From: an uncultured Candidatus Planktophila sp.
GTDB taxonomy: Bacteria; Actinomycetota; Actinomycetes; Nanopelagicales; Nanopelagicaceae
Direction of reading: 5' to 3'
Length of the DNA stretch: 64,000 nt
Assembly: GCA_937975715.1 (NCBI GenBank)
Contig: CALJUA010000065.1
Span: 9,785-73,784 of the forward strand
Made by a program: the position numbers and the translations under genes. The notes beneath the pieces are model-generated. The model was not told the origin of the DNA. It saw only the letters and a program-made list of their open reading frames with translations, and did no database searches. Shown one piece after another: positions 55,127-64,000 of the stretch. Each line of letters begins with the position of its first letter. The stretch's first letter is position 1.

Positions 55127-56350
55127 ATGGCGCGCTTTGAAACTCCTCTCGGAATAGTTCTCGCTGGCGGGGAAGGCAAGAGATTGATGCCACTCACTGC
55201 AGATCGCGCAAAGCCTGCAGTGCCATTTGGTGGTTCATACCGTCTTATCGATTTTGTGCTCTCTAATCTTGTTAATGCAGATATGCGCAAGATTGCAGTT
55301 CTTACGCAATACAAGTCACACTCACTTGACCGCCACATCACTACCACTTGGCGCATGTCGACGCTGCTAGAAAATTACGTAACGCCGGTTCCTGCCCAGC
55401 AGCGCCTTGGTCCACGTTGGTATACCGGCTCAGCTGATGCGATTTTGCAGAACTTCAATTTGATTCAAGATGAAAATCCAAAGCATGTAGTTGTATTTGG
55501 TGCAGACCACGTTTATCGCATGGATCCAAGCCAGATGTATGACCAGCACCTTAGTACTGGTGCAGGTGTCACAATCGCTGCAATTCGTATGCCACGTTCA
55601 GAGGCACATGAATTTGGAGTTATCGAACTCGCTGAAGATGGCATCACCATTAAGAAATTCCACGAGAAGCCATCTGATCCTCCCGCAATGCCAGGCCACC
55701 CAGATCTCGCATTGGTTTCGATGGGTAACTACATCTTCAAGCGCGATGTCATGGAAGAGGCGCTGATTTTGGATTCTGAAGATCTTGAATCTCGCCATGA
55801 CATCGGCGGAAATATCATTCCTATGCTCACTGCGGCAGGTCAGGCAAAGGTCTACGACTTCGAGCACAACGTTGTACCAGGTGCAACTGAACGCGATAAA
55901 GGTTATTGGCGCGATGTAGGTTCGATTGATGCGTACTACGACGCACATATGGACCTCGTCTCAATCCATCCAATCTTTAACTTATACAACCGTGATTGGC
56001 CACTACTGACCAACCCACCTTCATTGCCTCCTGCAAAGTTCTCTGAAAATGGAATCGCGCAAGATTCAATTGTTGGTGCTGGTTCAATCATTGCCGGCGG
56101 ACACGTCAGCCGCACAGTCGCTTCGTACGATGTCCATGTTGGCACCGGCGCTTTTGTCGACAGCTCTGTCTTGATGCCTAATGTCAAGATTGGAGACCGC
56201 GCGGTCATTCGTAAAGCGATTATCGATAAGGGTGTTGTTGTCGAACCTGGTGCTCAAATTGGCGTAGATCTCGAAAGAGACCGTCAGCGCTTTACTGTCA
56301 CTCAATCAGGAATCGTTGTTGTTGGAAAAGGTATTCGCGTTACTGCGTAA
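55127..56350 (+). CDS. glgC: Glucose-1-phosphate adenylyltransferase
   Basis: A 407-residue enzyme supplying ADP-glucose. The N-terminal nucleotidyltransferase has [20 protein letters not shown] near residue 10 and [15 protein letters not shown] near 35; a left-handed beta-helix C-terminal domain (about 300-400) provides allosteric control. It overlaps the convergent esterase gene by 11 bp. Confidence 0.96.
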   Translation: MARFETPLGIVLAGGEGKRLMPLTADRAKPAVPFGGSYRLIDFVLSNLVNADMRKIAVLTQYKSHSLDRHITTTWRMSTLLENYVTPVPAQQRLGPRWYTGSADAILQNFNLIQDENPKHVVVFGADHVYRMDPSQMYDQHLSTGAGVTIAAIRMPRSEAHEFGVIELAEDGITIKKFHEKPSDPPAMPGHPDLALVSMGNYIFKRDVMEEALILDSEDLESRHDIGGNIIPMLTAAGQAKVYDFEHNVVPGATERDKGYWRDVGSIDAYYDAHMDLVSIHPIFNLYNRDWPLLTNPPSLPPAKFSENGIAQDSIVGAGSIIAGGHVSRTVASYDVHVGTGAFVDSSVLMPNVKIGDRAVIRKAIIDKGVVVEPGAQIGVDLERDRQRFTVTQSGIVVVGKGIRVTA

Positions 56351-57266
56351 GTTTTTTCAACTCATCTGCGACAAAATCAATTGCTTTCTGTGCAGTCGGC
56401 GTAACTGCCAAGTTGGTAAAGAATCCATGAATCATGCCGTCATATTGCTTGTATAAGACAGGTACTTTGTCGCGATGTAAAAGGGCCGCATATTGCTCTC
56501 CATCGCTTAAGAGCGGGTCGAATTCTGCAGTAAGGATGATTGCTGGCGCTACTCCAGTGAAATCTTTCGCGGTCATAGGCACTGCATAGGGATTTTCGTT
56601 GTGAGCATCTCCTTGAAGATATTGATCCCAGAACCATTTCATAGCTTGAGTTGTAAGACCGTAGCCAGTTGCCATGTTTTCATATGAATCAGTGGTGAAT
56701 TTTCTTCCGTTACATGGATAAATCAATACCTGAAACTTTAGAACTATTCCCATGTCGCGCGCTTTAAGAGCAACGGCACTTGCGAGAGTTGCACCTGCGC
56801 TATCACCTGCGACACCTACAAAGTCTCGATCAATCTTTAGCTCATCGCTATGGGCTATTACCCACTGAAGTGTTGCAAAACAATCGTCGAATGGAATTGG
56901 GAAAGGATGTTCTGGCGCTTTTTGATAATGAACACCAATGATGGTAAATCCAGATTGATTTGCAAGGCGCGACATAGATGCGTCATACATATCGAGATAG
57001 TTGAGAACAAAACCGCCGCCATGAAAATGCACTATTGCGGGAGCAGAAGGATTATCTGTAGGGCGGTAAATTCGAATAGGAAGGTCGGCAGTTGGTCCAG
57101 GGATAAATCGATTGATCACTTCTCGCACTGGTTCGACTGGTCCAGATGTCGCCATACGTCCTTGGGTATTTGCACGAATCTCAGATAATGGCGCTTCCCA
57201 CACTGCAGGAAGTCCAGCTGCTGCCTGCTTCTCGAGGAATGCTTTGATTTCTGGGGCCAGTGGCAT
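56340..57266 (-). CDS. Alpha/beta hydrolase, hormone-sensitive-lipase-type esterase
   Basis: A 308-residue hydrolase of the HSL family. The oxyanion motif HFHGGGFVL lies near residue 78, the nucleophile Ser in [10 protein letters not shown] near 154, Asp in EFDPLLSDG near 247 and His in MIHGFF near 278. No signal peptide is seen. The substrate is unknown; small acyl esters are typical. Confidence 0.9.
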   Translation of the reverse strand: MPLAPEIKAFLEKQAAAGLPAVWEAPLSEIRANTQGRMATSGPVEPVREVINRFIPGPTADLPIRIYRPTDNPSAPAIVHFHGGGFVLNYLDMYDASMSRLANQSGFTIIGVHYQKAPEHPFPIPFDDCFATLQWVIAHSDELKIDRDFVGVAGDSAGATLASAVALKARDMGIVLKFQVLIYPCNGRKFTTDSYENMATGYGLTTQAMKWFWDQYLQGDAHNENPYAVPMTAKDFTGVAPAIILTAEFDPLLSDGEQYAALLHRDKVPVLYKQYDGMIHGFFTNLAVTPTAQKAIDFVADELKKLTQ

Positions 57267-57304
57267 GGAGACAGTATATCACGGGCACGCTAGACTTCAC
57301 CCAG

Positions 57305-57340
57305 GTCAACGTTGACATCAGGGCTTGTTTTTCAAAGCCC
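57305..57340 (+). promoter_or_regulatory. Palindrome and hairpin upstream of the phosphofructokinase gene
   Basis: GTCAACGTTGAC (57305-57316) is a perfect 12 bp palindrome; 4 bp later GGGCTT and AAGCCC (57321-57326, 57335-57340) form a short hairpin. They lie 28-63 bp before the start codon and are candidate control elements. Confidence 0.4.
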
Positions 57341-57367
57341 AATCACACTTTCAATTTGGAGTTTCAA

Positions 57368-58393
57368 ATGCGTTTTGGTGTTCTTACAGGTGGCGGAGAT
57401 TGCCCAGGTCTTAACGGTGTTATCCGCGGTGTTGTAACAAAGGGAATCAAGGATTACGGCTACGAGTTCGTAGGTTTCCGTGATGGCTGGAAGGGTCCGC
57501 TTGAGGGTCTGACGATGCCTTTGGATCTCGCAACAGTAAAGCCAATCCTCACAAAGGGCGGAACAATCCTCGGATCATCACGCACAAACCCATTTAAGAT
57601 CGATGGCGGTGTTGAGAAGATCAAGGCAAACCTCGAAGCTCATGGCGTAGATGCACTTATCGCAATCGGCGGCGAGGACACACTTGGTGTGGCTACGAAG
57701 CTCCACGCTCTTGGCGTCAAGGTCATCGGTGTTCCAAAGACAATCGATAACGACCTCAACAACACAGACTTCACATTTGGTTTTGATACATCAGTCAATA
57801 TTGCAATGGAGGCTATCGATCGCCTTCACACAACTGCAGAGTCACACCACCGCCCATTGATCGTTGAGGTCATGGGTCGCCACGCTGGCTGGATTGCGCT
57901 TCACTCAGGAATCGCAGGAGATGCTGCATGCATCTTGATTCCAGAGCAGAAGTTCTCAGTCGAAAAGGTCTGCGAATACGTCAAGTCACGTTTTGAGACT
58001 GGCACAGCTCCAATTATCGTCATCGCTGAGGGTGCAATCCCACAAGATGGAGACATGATGGTTAAGGATCAAGAGCTCGATGCATTCGGTCACGTCAAGC
58101 TTTCAGGAATCGGCGAATGGCTTGCCCAAGAGATTGAGAAGAAGACTGGATACGAGACTCGTTGCACAGTGCTTGGTCACATCCAGCGCGGTGGAACACC
58201 AACAGCATTCGACCGTGTTCTCTCATCACGTTTCGGTCTTGAGGCAATCACAGCAGCTCACCAAGGTGACTGGGGAACAATGATGGCTCTTCACGGAACA
58301 GATATCGTTCACGTCCCATTGGCTTCAGCAACTGATGTCTTGAAGACAGTTCCACTATCTCGCTATGAAGAGGTTTATTCATTCTTCGGCTAA
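57368..58393 (+). CDS. pfp: 6-phosphofructokinase with PPi-type active-site residues
   Basis: A 341-residue PfkA-superfamily enzyme. Phosphate-donor residues are Asp104 (GGEDTLGVA) and Lys124 (GVPKTIDNDL), which characterise pyrophosphate-dependent enzymes; ATP-dependent PFK has Gly at 104 and usually Gly at 124. Other motifs are GGDCPGLNGVIRG near residue 9 and EVMGRHAGWIAL near 162. The ATG at 57368 is chosen because GGAG lies 7 bp upstream and the family N-terminus follows; the frame extends to 57260. Codons suggest high expression. Reversible, ATP-sparing glycolysis is the inferred role. Confidence 0.88.
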   Translation: MRFGVLTGGGDCPGLNGVIRGVVTKGIKDYGYEFVGFRDGWKGPLEGLTMPLDLATVKPILTKGGTILGSSRTNPFKIDGGVEKIKANLEAHGVDALIAIGGEDTLGVATKLHALGVKVIGVPKTIDNDLNNTDFTFGFDTSVNIAMEAIDRLHTTAESHHRPLIVEVMGRHAGWIALHSGIAGDAACILIPEQKFSVEKVCEYVKSRFETGTAPIIVIAEGAIPQDGDMMVKDQELDAFGHVKLSGIGEWLAQEIEKKTGYETRCTVLGHIQRGGTPTAFDRVLSSRFGLEAITAAHQGDWGTMMALHGTDIVHVPLASATDVLKTVPLSRYEEVYSFFG

Positions 58394-58451
58394 GCCGTTC
58401 AGAATAGAAATTACCCCGCATCAATTCCCTACGAGACTTTAGGCTAATGAC

Positions 58452-59795
58452 ATGACTTCTTTGGATACGCTCTTTGACGATAAGGCTGTTGCTGCACAAC
58501 AACCCAACTGGCCAGGCGGTCCACAAGGCGAGCCATTAGCTAAGGCAGTGGCAGAGCTCAAATCTCTGCCACCGCTGGTCTTCGCAGGCGAGTGTGATGA
58601 ACTCAAGGCACGTATCGCAGATGCTGCTGCAGGTAAAGCATTCTGGCTCCAGGGTGGCGATTGTGCAGAGACTTTTGGATCTGCAACTGCTGATTCAATT
58701 CGCAACCGCATCAAGACAATCCTTCAAATGGCAGCTGTATTGCAGTATCAGTCTTCACTTCCTGTCATCAAGGTAGGACGTATGGCTGGTCAATTCGCAA
58801 AGCCACGTTCTAATGACACTGAGACTCGCAATGGCGTCACACTTCCTGCATACCGTGGAGATGCTGTTAACGGCCTCGAGTTCACAGAAGAGTCTCGCAC
58901 CCCAGATCCACAGCGTTTGGTAAAGGTTTACAACACCTCTGCTGCAACCCTCAACTTGGTACGTGCATTTACTCAAGGTGGATTTGCAGATCTCCGTCGT
59001 GTTCACGAATGGAACAAGGGATTTATCAAGGATTCAACATTCGGTGAGAAGTACGAGCAAGTTGCAAATGAAATTGGTCGCGCACTCTCATTTATGGAAT
59101 CTGCCGGTGTAGATCCCAACGAATTCAAAGCTGTTGATTTCTATGCCAGCCATGAAGCGCTCATTATTGAATACGAGAAGGCGCTGACACGAATCGATTC
59201 ACGTACCGAACTTCCTTATGATGTATCTGGCCACTTCATCTGGATTGGTGAGCGCACACGTCAGATGGATGGCGCACACGTTGATTTCGCATCAAAGGTG
59301 CGCAACCCAATTGGGGTAAAACTTGGTCCAAAGACAACTGTTGAAGATGCACTAGCGTTGATTGAAAAGCTAGATCCCAACCGCGAGCCAGGTCGACTGA
59401 CATTCATTACTCGTATGGGTGCAGGCAAGATTCGCGAGATTCTTCCAGCACTTGTTGAAGGTGTAACAAAGAGCGGCGCACAAGTTCTCTGGGTCTGCGA
59501 CCCAATGCACGGCAATACATTTGAGACTTCCAATGGCTATAAGACTCGTCAATTCGAAGATGTTCTTGATGAAGTTCGCGGATTCTTTGAAGTTCACAAG
59601 GCTCTTGGCACACATCCTGGCGGAATCCATATCGAGCTCACCGGTGACGATGTCACCGAATGTCTGGGTGGCGGAAATCAAATCTCAGAGAAGGATCTCG
59701 AGTCCCGTTATGAGACTGCGTGCGATCCACGCCTGAACCACTCACAATCTCTCGAACTCGCATTTCTCGTTGCTGAGATGTTGCGCGATCGCTAG
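58452..59795 (+). CDS. aroG: Class II 3-deoxy-7-phosphoheptulonate (DAHP) synthase
   Basis: A 447-residue plant/actinobacterial-type enzyme for the first shikimate step. Motifs: LQGGDCAETFG near residue 66 (metal Cys), KVGRMAGQFAKPRS near 100, LPAYRGDAVNG near 125, GERTRQMDGAHVDF near 262 and the late WVCDPMHGNTFE near 342. Metal ligands and substrate residues appear intact. It is followed by ogt after 3 bp. Confidence 0.95.
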   Translation: MTSLDTLFDDKAVAAQQPNWPGGPQGEPLAKAVAELKSLPPLVFAGECDELKARIADAAAGKAFWLQGGDCAETFGSATADSIRNRIKTILQMAAVLQYQSSLPVIKVGRMAGQFAKPRSNDTETRNGVTLPAYRGDAVNGLEFTEESRTPDPQRLVKVYNTSAATLNLVRAFTQGGFADLRRVHEWNKGFIKDSTFGEKYEQVANEIGRALSFMESAGVDPNEFKAVDFYASHEALIIEYEKALTRIDSRTELPYDVSGHFIWIGERTRQMDGAHVDFASKVRNPIGVKLGPKTTVEDALALIEKLDPNREPGRLTFITRMGAGKIREILPALVEGVTKSGAQVLWVCDPMHGNTFETSNGYKTRQFEDVLDEVRGFFEVHKALGTHPGGIHIELTGDDVTECLGGGNQISEKDLESRYETACDPRLNHSQSLELAFLVAEMLRDR

Positions 59796-59798
59796 AGA

Positions 59799-60299
59799 AT
59801 GAGCGAGCTGATATCGACGACGATGTCGTCCCCGATAGGAAAGCTCTACATTCTCAGCCGTGGCACGACAGTTCTGGGTCTCAATCTCTCAGGCTTCCAA
59901 GACCTTCTCTCATCGCTTTCTAATAAAGAGCTAGAAGATAAGATCGGGAAGAGTTCAAAGATTTTTGGAATCACCGACAAGCTTGCAGATTATTTCGATG
60001 GAAATCTCAAGGCAATCAATTCAATTGCAGTGAAGCAACCTGGGGGAGATTTCTCTCAAGCTGCGTGGGCTTCTATGCGCAAAATCAAAGCTGGCACTGC
60101 AGAGTCATATGCTGACTTGGCATACCGTGCAGGCAGCCCAGCTGCGGTACGTGCAGCGGGAAGTGCATGCGCCAAGAATAAAATCGCAATAATTATTCCT
60201 TGCCACCGCATTATTAAATCTGGCGGAGCTATTGGCGCGTACGGCTGGGGGGTAAATAAGAAGGTGTGGTTACTTGAGCATGAAGGTTATGCGCTCTAA
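59799..60299 (+). CDS. ogt: Methylated-DNA-protein cysteine methyltransferase
   Basis: A 166-residue suicide DNA-repair protein removing alkyl groups from O6-guanine. The acceptor Cys is in IIPCHRIIKSGG near residue 132, the helix-turn-helix arginine region in SPAAVRAAGSACAKN near 112, and the closing AYGWGVNKKVWLLEHEG. It ends in a 4 bp convergent overlap with the threonine aldolase gene. Confidence 0.93.
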   Translation: MSELISTTMSSPIGKLYILSRGTTVLGLNLSGFQDLLSSLSNKELEDKIGKSSKIFGITDKLADYFDGNLKAINSIAVKQPGGDFSQAAWASMRKIKAGTAESYADLAYRAGSPAAVRAAGSACAKNKIAIIIPCHRIIKSGGAIGAYGWGVNKKVWLLEHEGYAL

Positions 60300-61327
60300 C
60301 CAAGTACCTTCGTCATAATCGCAATAGCTTCATCGCATTGAGCATCATCAAAATCTAGGTGAGTGACAAGACGTGCATAGGATTTTCCTAGAGCACTGAT
60401 CCACAACCCGTTCTCCTTACAACGCGCTGCAAAATCAGCTGCGGAAATACCTGCATGGGAGAGATCCAAGCCAACGATATTTGTCTCAACATGGTCAGGA
60501 TTAATAAGAGTCGCATCATGGGCAGCAAGTGCCAGCGCCATCTTCTTTGCGCGTGCATGATCATCTGCCATACGGGCGATGTTGTTATCGAGTGCGTAAT
60601 CAGCTGCCGCTGCGAGCAGACCAATCTGTCGCATTCCAGCGCCGTAACGCTTGCGCCAGATACGCGCTTCGGCGATTGTCGCCTTCGAGCCAAGGGAAAT
60701 TGAACCGACAGGTGCACCGAGTCCCTTTGAGAGGCAGACGCTAATGGTGTCGAAGTGCTTTCCAAATTGAGTAAGCGGAGTACCTGTAGCCACATATGCA
60801 TTCCAGATACGAGCGCCATCAAGGTGCATCGAGATTCCACGCGCACGAGCTTCGCGGGAAAGCTTGGCAATCTGGTCGATTGGTTGAACGGTTCCACCGC
60901 CGAAGTTGTGGGTGTTTTCAACGGCAATAGCTGTGGTTGAGACTAAGTATGGGCCGGCATTTTCATGAGCAAGTGCGAGCGGTACATCGGCATCCAATAA
61001 TCCGCGATCAGACTTCCAGGTGCGAGTTGTAATGCCGCTGAAAACAGCGCCAGCACCGAGCTCTGCTCGGACAATATGTGCGCGTTCATCGGTCAGTAGT
61101 TCTTCGCCGGGCTTTACAAGTGTGCGAATAAGTAATTGATTGGCAAGAGAACCAGTAGGGGAGAAGAGGCCAGCTTCCATGCCGAACATTGCCGCAACTC
61201 GCACTTCAAGCGCATTGACCGTTGGATCATCGCCGTAGACATCATCGCCAACTTTGGCAGAGGCAATTGCTTCTCGCATTCCTTGCGATGGCGCAGTTAC
61301 CGTGTCAGAGCGTAGATCAATTGCCAT
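60296..61327 (-). CDS. ltaE: Low-specificity L-threonine aldolase
   Basis: A 343-residue PLP enzyme of fold type I splitting threonine to glycine and acetaldehyde. Marks: DLRSDTVTAPSQGM at the N-terminus, GDDVYGDDPTVN near residue 27, HLDGARIWNA near 165, and the PLP Lys in SVCLSKGLGAPVGS near 198. It overlaps the downstream EamA gene by 11 bp. Confidence 0.94.
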   Translation of the reverse strand: MAIDLRSDTVTAPSQGMREAIASAKVGDDVYGDDPTVNALEVRVAAMFGMEAGLFSPTGSLANQLLIRTLVKPGEELLTDERAHIVRAELGAGAVFSGITTRTWKSDRGLLDADVPLALAHENAGPYLVSTTAIAVENTHNFGGGTVQPIDQIAKLSREARARGISMHLDGARIWNAYVATGTPLTQFGKHFDTISVCLSKGLGAPVGSISLGSKATIAEARIWRKRYGAGMRQIGLLAAAADYALDNNIARMADDHARAKKMALALAAHDATLINPDHVETNIVGLDLSHAGISAADFAARCKENGLWISALGKSYARLVTHLDFDDAQCDEAIAIMTKVLG

Positions 61328-62198
61328 TACTTACCTCAACTTCTCGCGGTTTTACGATCGCGAACATTGCAACTAAAACAAGGATGCCACCGAGCAGAGC
61401 CTGAGTTCTAATAGTCTCGCCTCCAAAGAGAACTGCAAAGAGGGCGGCAAATACGACTTCCATGGTCAGGATTACTGCGACCTTTGTAGAGGAGATATGC
61501 GCCTGTGACCAGGTCTGCACCATAAAGGCGATTGCAGTACAAAATATCGCTGTATAGATCACAACTGGCCACCCAGATTTACCAGCAGGAAGTTCATAAC
61601 CTTCAGCAAAGGCGAGAACGCCGGTGAGAATTGCGCAACCTGTCAGCTGAACAACAGTCATGGCGTAGCTATCGAGACCGTTGCTCCAATGTCCGAGAGC
61701 CACAATGTGAGCGCCAAATGCAATCGCACTGACCAAAACCAAGAGCTCGCCATAGCCGACTGACCAACCATGAAGTGAGAGCAAAGCCAAACCGGCTGTT
61801 GCCGTGATGACACAACCCCAGGTATAGAGATCGATCTTCTGTCTGAGAACAATCCACGCAATCAACGGAGTAGAGACCACGTAGAGCCCGGTGATGAATC
61901 CAGTGATTGCAGCACCGGCAATTGCTAACCCAAGTGTTTGAAAGATATATCCAGTACCAAGGAAGATCCCTGCAAGCAATCCTTTGCGCATGATTTCAGG
62001 TGAGATCTTCTTTAATACTGATGGCTTGAGGGCAATCATGGCAATGACTGCAAAAGTGAAGCGTGTAAAGAGGAAGCTGTTGACGTTCTGCTTTGCGATG
62101 GGATCTTTCATTACAACAAATGCCATACCCCACGATGCGGCAACTGCAAGCAGTGCCCACGGTGCTAATTTGACCAGTCGATTGTGAGCGTGGCTCAT
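61317..62198 (-). CDS. EamA/DMT-superfamily transporter
   Basis: A 293-residue membrane protein with ten hydrophobic segments in two EamA repeats (LLAVAASWGMAFVVMKDPIA, then LLVLVSAIAFGAHIVALGHW). The third EamA protein of the window, not closely similar to the other two by eye. Coupled by overlaps to nfo (4 bp) and ltaE (11 bp), so an amino acid or threonine-related export role is conceivable but unproven. Confidence 0.86.
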   Translation of the reverse strand: MSHAHNRLVKLAPWALLAVAASWGMAFVVMKDPIAKQNVNSFLFTRFTFAVIAMIALKPSVLKKISPEIMRKGLLAGIFLGTGYIFQTLGLAIAGAAITGFITGLYVVSTPLIAWIVLRQKIDLYTWGCVITATAGLALLSLHGWSVGYGELLVLVSAIAFGAHIVALGHWSNGLDSYAMTVVQLTGCAILTGVLAFAEGYELPAGKSGWPVVIYTAIFCTAIAFMVQTWSQAHISSTKVAVILTMEVVFAALFAVLFGGETIRTQALLGGILVLVAMFAIVKPREVEVSNGN

Positions 62199-63061
62199 CC
62201 GCGCAATTTCTTCAATAGCGCGATTTCTGCACCGTGCTCTGGTTCCATTCCTGGAGTTTCAAGAATGAGAGGAGCATTCACGACTGCTGGGTGCTTTAGG
62301 AGCTCTTTAAAGGGAGCCTCACCAATAAATCCCTGTCCAATATTTTGATGGCGATCTTTAAGCGCGCCACAGACATCCATTGAATCGTTTGCGTGAATCA
62401 ATTGAATGCGCTCGATGCCAGCGACTTCAACAAGGAGGTCAAGGGTCTCTTTCATGCCACCTTTCTTGGCAATGTCATGACCTGCAGCAAAGACGTGACA
62501 GGTGTCGAGGCAGATACCAACTTTTGGGTGGTACTCAAGAGCTTTTAAATACTTCTCGAGATCATCAAGTCGCTTGACGAGTGATTGACCTTGCCCAGCT
62601 GTTGGTTCGAGCAACAACATAGGCGCATCTTCGCCAAGCTTTTCAAGGATCGGCATCATGCCTTCGTTAATCTGCTTCCAAGCTTTATCTACAAATTCTT
62701 CTTTCACTGCAGAGCCAGTGTGAACAACAACACCGAGCGCTCCGATTTCCTGGCCTCGCTTTAATGAGTAAGCAGTTGATGCGAGTGAATTCTTATAGGT
62801 ATCTTCACTAGGAGAACCTAGATTGATAAGAAATGGCGCGTGTACATAAACCTCAAGATCGAGAGCTTCTGCCTTCTCGCGAAAGAGTGCATCTGCTTCA
62901 TGATTGGTCTCGGGCATCGCCCACCCGCGTGGGTTAGATGTAAAGACTTGGATCGCCTCTGCCTGAGTTTCTTCGGCATATGCAATAGAGCGCTTTGCCA
63001 TTCCACCCGATGTAGGTGTGTGGGCTCCGATACGTGGACGTGAATTCTTAGTTGCAGGCAC
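62195..63061 (-). CDS. nfo: Deoxyribonuclease IV (endonuclease IV, Nfo)
   Basis: A 288-residue AP endonuclease of the xylose-isomerase-like TIM barrel fold. Zinc ligands are spread through YVHAPFLINLGSP near residue 70, VVHTGSAV near 111, EPTAGQG near 152, CLDTCHVFAAGHD near 181, LIHANDSM near 220 and LETPGM near 267. The start is a GTG at 63061, with the kinase stop 4 bp upstream. Function: base excision repair. Confidence 0.95.
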   Translation of the reverse strand: MPATKNSRPRIGAHTPTSGGMAKRSIAYAEETQAEAIQVFTSNPRGWAMPETNHEADALFREKAEALDLEVYVHAPFLINLGSPSEDTYKNSLASTAYSLKRGQEIGALGVVVHTGSAVKEEFVDKAWKQINEGMMPILEKLGEDAPMLLLEPTAGQGQSLVKRLDDLEKYLKALEYHPKVGICLDTCHVFAAGHDIAKKGGMKETLDLLVEVAGIERIQLIHANDSMDVCGALKDRHQNIGQGFIGEAPFKELLKHPAVVNAPLILETPGMEPEHGAEIALLKKLRG

Positions 63062-63065
63062 CGGC

Positions 63066-64000
63066 CTACCCTACTGTGATGGTTACCGTACTGCCACGTT
63101 TGACCTTGGTGCCGACCTTTGGCGTGATGTTAGTGACCTTCTTGATGGTCTTCTTGCCAATCTTCTTGACTACTACCTTTAAGCCAAGGTCTTGAAGCGC
63201 TTTCACTGCCTTTGCCTCTTCAATCGAGTAGAGGTTTGGAATGTATGCATATTGACTGCCCTTTGAGATCACAATTGCAACGGCCGCACCTTTATTAGCA
63301 GTACCGCCTCCCGCAGGCGTCTGGGAAATTACTTCACCAGCTAATTTAGTTTCGCTAAATGCGTACGTTGCTGAGACTTTAAAGCCTGCATCAGTTAATT
63401 CATTGAGGGCTTGCTCGCCGCTCTTGCCGAGGTAGGAAGTAAGCGCAACTTGTTCAATACCTTTCGATACAGTCAGGGTGACTGTTGTACCGCGCTTGAC
63501 CTTTGTTCCAACGGCAGGAGTTGCTGAAATTACGAAACCTTTTGGAACGGTGGAGTCAAAGACCTCGATATTGGCTGCAACTTTGAGCGGATATTTCTGT
63601 AAGGCTGCCAGAGCTGCATCGGGTGTCAGTCCCTGCACCATCGGAATCACATAACGTTCTGGACCCTTTGAGAGAACGATTTTTACAGTTCCACCCTGAT
63701 CAATCTTTTCGCCACCCGCAGGAATCGATTCGATGACATGGTCTGCTTCGATTTCTTCGCTGTAGCGGCGTTCAACGACGATAGAAGTAAGTCCCAGAGG
63801 GGACAGGGCAGAAGTTACTTCATTAGATGTAGCGCCTACAGTTGAAGGAACAACCACTCGTGAGCCAGGGCCAATTAAGACATACCAGCCGGTGACACCG
63901 AGGGCGATAGCCATGGCAGCTGCGATTTTGCGATTACGGCGAACTCGCTTACTTGCCTTCTTGCGCTTGGCAACTTGCGCTGTAGTTTCACGTTCCAGCG
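63066..64000 (-). CDS. PASTA-repeat region of a Ser/Thr protein kinase (5' end outside window)
   Basis: The frame is open from base 64000 to the stop at 63066, so this is the C-terminal part of a larger gene. A basic juxtamembrane stretch (KRKKASKRVRRNRK) precedes one membrane helix (AAAMAIALGVTGWYVLIGPG) and then four PASTA repeats of about 65 residues, each ending in a VTLTVSKG-type strand. The architecture is that of PknB/Stk1 kinases, which sense muropeptides outside the cell. The kinase domain itself is not visible, so the call rests on the membrane and PASTA layout. Confidence 0.85.
   Translation of the reverse strand, partial: LERETTAQVAKRKKASKRVRRNRKIAAAMAIALGVTGWYVLIGPGSRVVVPSTVGATSNEVTSALSPLGLTSIVVERRYSEEIEADHVIESIPAGGEKIDQGGTVKIVLSKGPERYVIPMVQGLTPDAALAALQKYPLKVAANIEVFDSTVPKGFVISATPAVGTKVKRGTTVTLTVSKGIEQVALTSYLGKSGEQALNELTDAGFKVSATYAFSETKLAGEVISQTPAGGGTANKGAAVAIVISKGSQYAYIPNLYSIEEAKAVKALQDLGLKVVVKKIGKKTIKKVTNITPKVGTKVKRGSTVTITVG

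Noticed and set aside
1..64000. CRISPR arrays, insertion sequences, rRNA and tRNA genes
   Set aside because: No regularly spaced repeats, transposase frames or tRNA cloverleaf patterns were recognised on either strand by reading; a tRNA or covariance search would be needed to exclude them fully.

Overview
The window is a chromosome segment of an actinobacterium (Actinomycetota). The evidence is gene content and order: lexA next to a LysM division-inhibitor-like gene, nrdR-nrdJ, a principal sigma factor with a Lys/Ala-rich N-terminus, a DUF7455 protein, a second type-IIA topoisomerase (ParE/ParC type), SepH, a GlgM-type glycogen synthase divergent from glgC, class II DAHP synthase, a SAM-IV riboswitch and a PASTA kinase. 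Moderate base composition, very short intergenic gaps, and many 1-4 bp gene overlaps (including convergent pairs that share a stop palindrome) suggest a streamlined genome. A freshwater acI/Nanopelagicales-like lineage fits best, but this is inference; no rRNA or tRNA gene is present to confirm it.

Layout. 1-5400: SOS and DNA-precursor region, with lexA (cut by the window edge) divergent from a LysM gene across two SOS boxes, then an inserted vapBC pair, then nrdR and the B12-dependent ribonucleotide reductase nrdJ. 5447-10350: FMN riboswitch and terminator, riboflavin operon ribD-ribE-ribBA-ribH, then an NCS1-type permease. 10450-11123: a hairpin and an AT-rich DUF3800 gene. 11237-21539: the most unusual region, with a LigB-type dioxygenase, an iron alcohol dehydrogenase and an IclR regulator on the minus strand, divergent from a quaternary-ammonium-type ABC transporter, a protein of the formaldehyde-activating enzyme (Fae) family, a mandelate-racemase-type enolase-superfamily enzyme, an aldehyde dehydrogenase and a beta-hydroxyacid dehydrogenase. 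It reads as a regulated uptake and catabolic locus of unknown substrate. 21545-25029: exporter, DinG-like helicase, TetR regulator. 25030-29079: two secreted neocarzinostatin-like proteins divergent from a hemin-type ABC transporter hmuTUV. 29076-32572: Nudix, a secreted protein, DUF4192, and metX under a SAM-IV riboswitch.

32569-46498: core information and division genes (principal sigma factor, CDGSH protein, glycine-rich secreted protein, DUF7455, ParE, ABC-F ATPase, a ParC lacking its C-terminal domain), pseudouridine catabolism psuK-psuG, a phosphodiesterase/phosphatase, SepH and an inositol-monophosphatase-like enzyme. 46609-53860: rplS, lepB (apparently using a non-ATG start), rnhB, yraN, comM, dprA, era, then uppP and an EamA transporter on the opposite strand. 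53885-58393: storage and central carbon genes, with glgA/glgM, glgC, an esterase and a phosphofructokinase carrying the residues of the PPi-dependent type. 58452-64000: class II DAHP synthase, ogt, threonine aldolase, an EamA transporter, endonuclease IV, and the PASTA-repeat end of a Ser/Thr kinase cut by the window edge.

No CRISPR array, insertion sequence, integrase, phage gene, rRNA or tRNA was seen. Only one stretch of about 300 bp lacks a gene (5352-5660), and it is filled by a terminator, the FMN riboswitch and its attenuator.
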